Assembly (NCBI GenBank): GCA_030765065.1 | Contig: CM060989.1 | Span: forward strand, 38,741,501-38,805,500 | Origin: Deroplatys truncata | Taxonomy: Eukaryota > Arthropoda > Insecta > Mantodea > Mantidae | DNA: 64,000 nt | Direction of reading: 5' to 3' | Shown here: positions 63,126-64,000 of the stretch, in pieces | Layout: each line of letters opens with the position of its first letter | Position numbering within the stretch: the stretch's first letter is position 1 | Program-made: the position numbers and the translations under genes | The notes under the pieces: model-generated | The model's database searches: none | The model's input: only the letters and a program-made list of their open reading frames with translations | What the model was told of the DNA's origin: nothing

Positions 63126-64000
63126 CCAGATCTGAATTCTGCTAATTTTCAAATTTTCTAACGAGATATATCACGTGACTCAAATACTCGTTTGTACCGC
63201 TGAATTGTACCATTCAAATTTTCTGCAGAATCCACACCATAACTTGCACACCCCATAACCTCTTTCTAAGTTCAAATATCGAAATTTTTCTGCTCGACTT
63301 CAGATCCCAAAGCACACTGGAAACCGAATTTCTCTTTCACACGCAAAATCTCGGTATGGAATTTTTTGGTAGAATACAATACTGCATCACTTACGTTACT
63401 ATAATAAATGAAGAAGAGCGCAGGTATGTGCATAGTTTCACTTTTACTCCTGTGTCTTTACTGTTTTTTCTTCACATAGGGAGAAAAGGTAACGTTCGCA
63501 TTTTCTTTCTCGCAGTTTACACAAACACTAACTACTTGGTTCGCCATATATTTAGCTTCTGCAAAGCTTGTGGTGGAAACCATGAACTACAAACATGTCG
63601 ATGGCACTGCACATGCTCTGGTTTGGGCCCATATAACATGGCATTTGTTGCGCAAAACTCCGTCCGTATTTGTTCTCTTCCTCAAGAGCTCTGCGACGCG
63701 TGGCGTTGCTGGCAGGGAGAGCATGTCCTAGCACGAAGGAGTTTCACTGAGATTCTTGTCGGGTCTTTTATATCATATATTCCTCATACGGCCGCTTTTG
63801 CACCTTGAAAGATGACCCTGTTGACAGACTGGTGATGCCTAGGTATGAGAAGTTGTTTACCTCCTGCATACCAGCTTTTTCATTGGCTGCTACTCTTGCT
63901 CCATTCTTAAATACCGTAACTAGAAACATGCTTGTTCTTATTGACTTGTACATCGTCACTTTAAGCCCATTCCTTTAGATTGTTCATCGCTGTTTGGAGG
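63126..64000 (+). repeat. Tandem unit 20 (cut by the window end)
   Basis: Only the first 875 bp are present: arm B and most of the LINE. Private CACTAACTACTTGG (about 63526) and GTTCATCGCTG (about 63983). Confidence 0.93.
63390..64000 (-). mobile_element. LINE relic, unit 20 (partial)
   Basis: The near repeat is at 63390-63403. The window ends before the YADD codons. The 9-bp segment and the HGFHHKLC and CVNC regions are present. Confidence 0.78.

Larger units (their letters stand above)
1..64000. repeat. Tandem array (megasatellite) of a 3.32-kb unit
   Basis: The same block of about 3.32 kb recurs head to tail across the whole window with no other sequence between copies. Successive copies of the motif CCAGATCTGAATTC give unit lengths of 3314, 3322, 3310, 3329, 3328, 3319, 3321, 3314, 3321, 3321, 3328, 3321, 3321, 3331, 3330, 3329, 3330, 3318 and 3318 bp, plus a partial unit. 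Copies differ by scattered substitutions and small indels, mostly in homopolymers. Both ends of the window lie inside the array, so its true extent and chromosomal position (centromeric, subtelomeric or interstitial) cannot be seen. No rRNA, 5S, histone or other conserved gene cluster is recognisable in the unit, so this is not one of the standard tandem gene families. Confidence 0.98.

Noticed and set aside
1..64000. CRISPR array or bacterial/phage locus
   Set aside because: The repeat period is 3.3 kb with no short repeat-spacer pattern. There are no bacterial gene signals, and a LINE with target duplication indicates a eukaryote.

Overview
The window is one uninterrupted tandem array. A unit of about 3.32 kb is repeated head to tail from the first base to the last: 19 complete units of 3310-3331 bp and 875 bp of a twentieth. 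Using the motif CCAGATCTGAATTC as an arbitrary start, units begin at 1, 3315, 6637, 9947, 13276, 16604, 19923, 23244, 26558, 29879, 33200, 36528, 39849, 43170, 46501, 49831, 53160, 56490, 59808 and 63126. No unique flank is visible, so the array is larger than the window. I find no intact protein-coding gene. The open frames of 60-150 codons recur in every unit, and the longest ones lie antisense to a retrotransposon relic.

The DNA is eukaryotic: AT-rich, with a degraded non-LTR retrotransposon, tRNA-derived modules carrying RNA polymerase III A and B boxes, and a satellite-type organisation. The style of the retrotransposon and of the non-coding repeats suggests an arthropod, possibly a tick or another arachnid. 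That is recognition from memory, not a database match.

Layout of a unit, in unit 1 coordinates: (1) 1-264, the far right arm of an inverted repeat that starts in the preceding unit. (2) 265-1027, a 5'-truncated LINE on the minus strand between 14-bp direct repeats (265-278 and 1014-1027). It has a YADD reverse transcriptase motif and several frame breaks. (3) About 1117-1192, an isolated plus-strand tRNA-like module, T1. (4) 1193-1690, AT-rich sequence without genes. (5) About 1690 to 3545, running into the next unit, a large imperfect palindrome. Its left arm reads arm A, T2, T3, T4 on plus. Its right arm reads T5, T6, T7, T8 and arm B on minus, with the axis near 2480. The tRNA-like modules are spaced about 134-147 bp apart.

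Each of the eight modules per unit keeps recognisable A-like and B-like boxes and is followed on its own strand by a run of at least four T. The unit therefore looks like a set of converging Pol III-type cassettes. The LINE entered one ancestral unit before amplification, because all copies carry the same insertion, flanking repeats and most of the same lesions. Variants shared by neighbours (units 7-10, 12-15, 16-17, 18-19) show local homogenisation by block duplication, unequal exchange or gene conversion. Other variants are shared between distant units (for example 3, 6, 11, 16 and 17).
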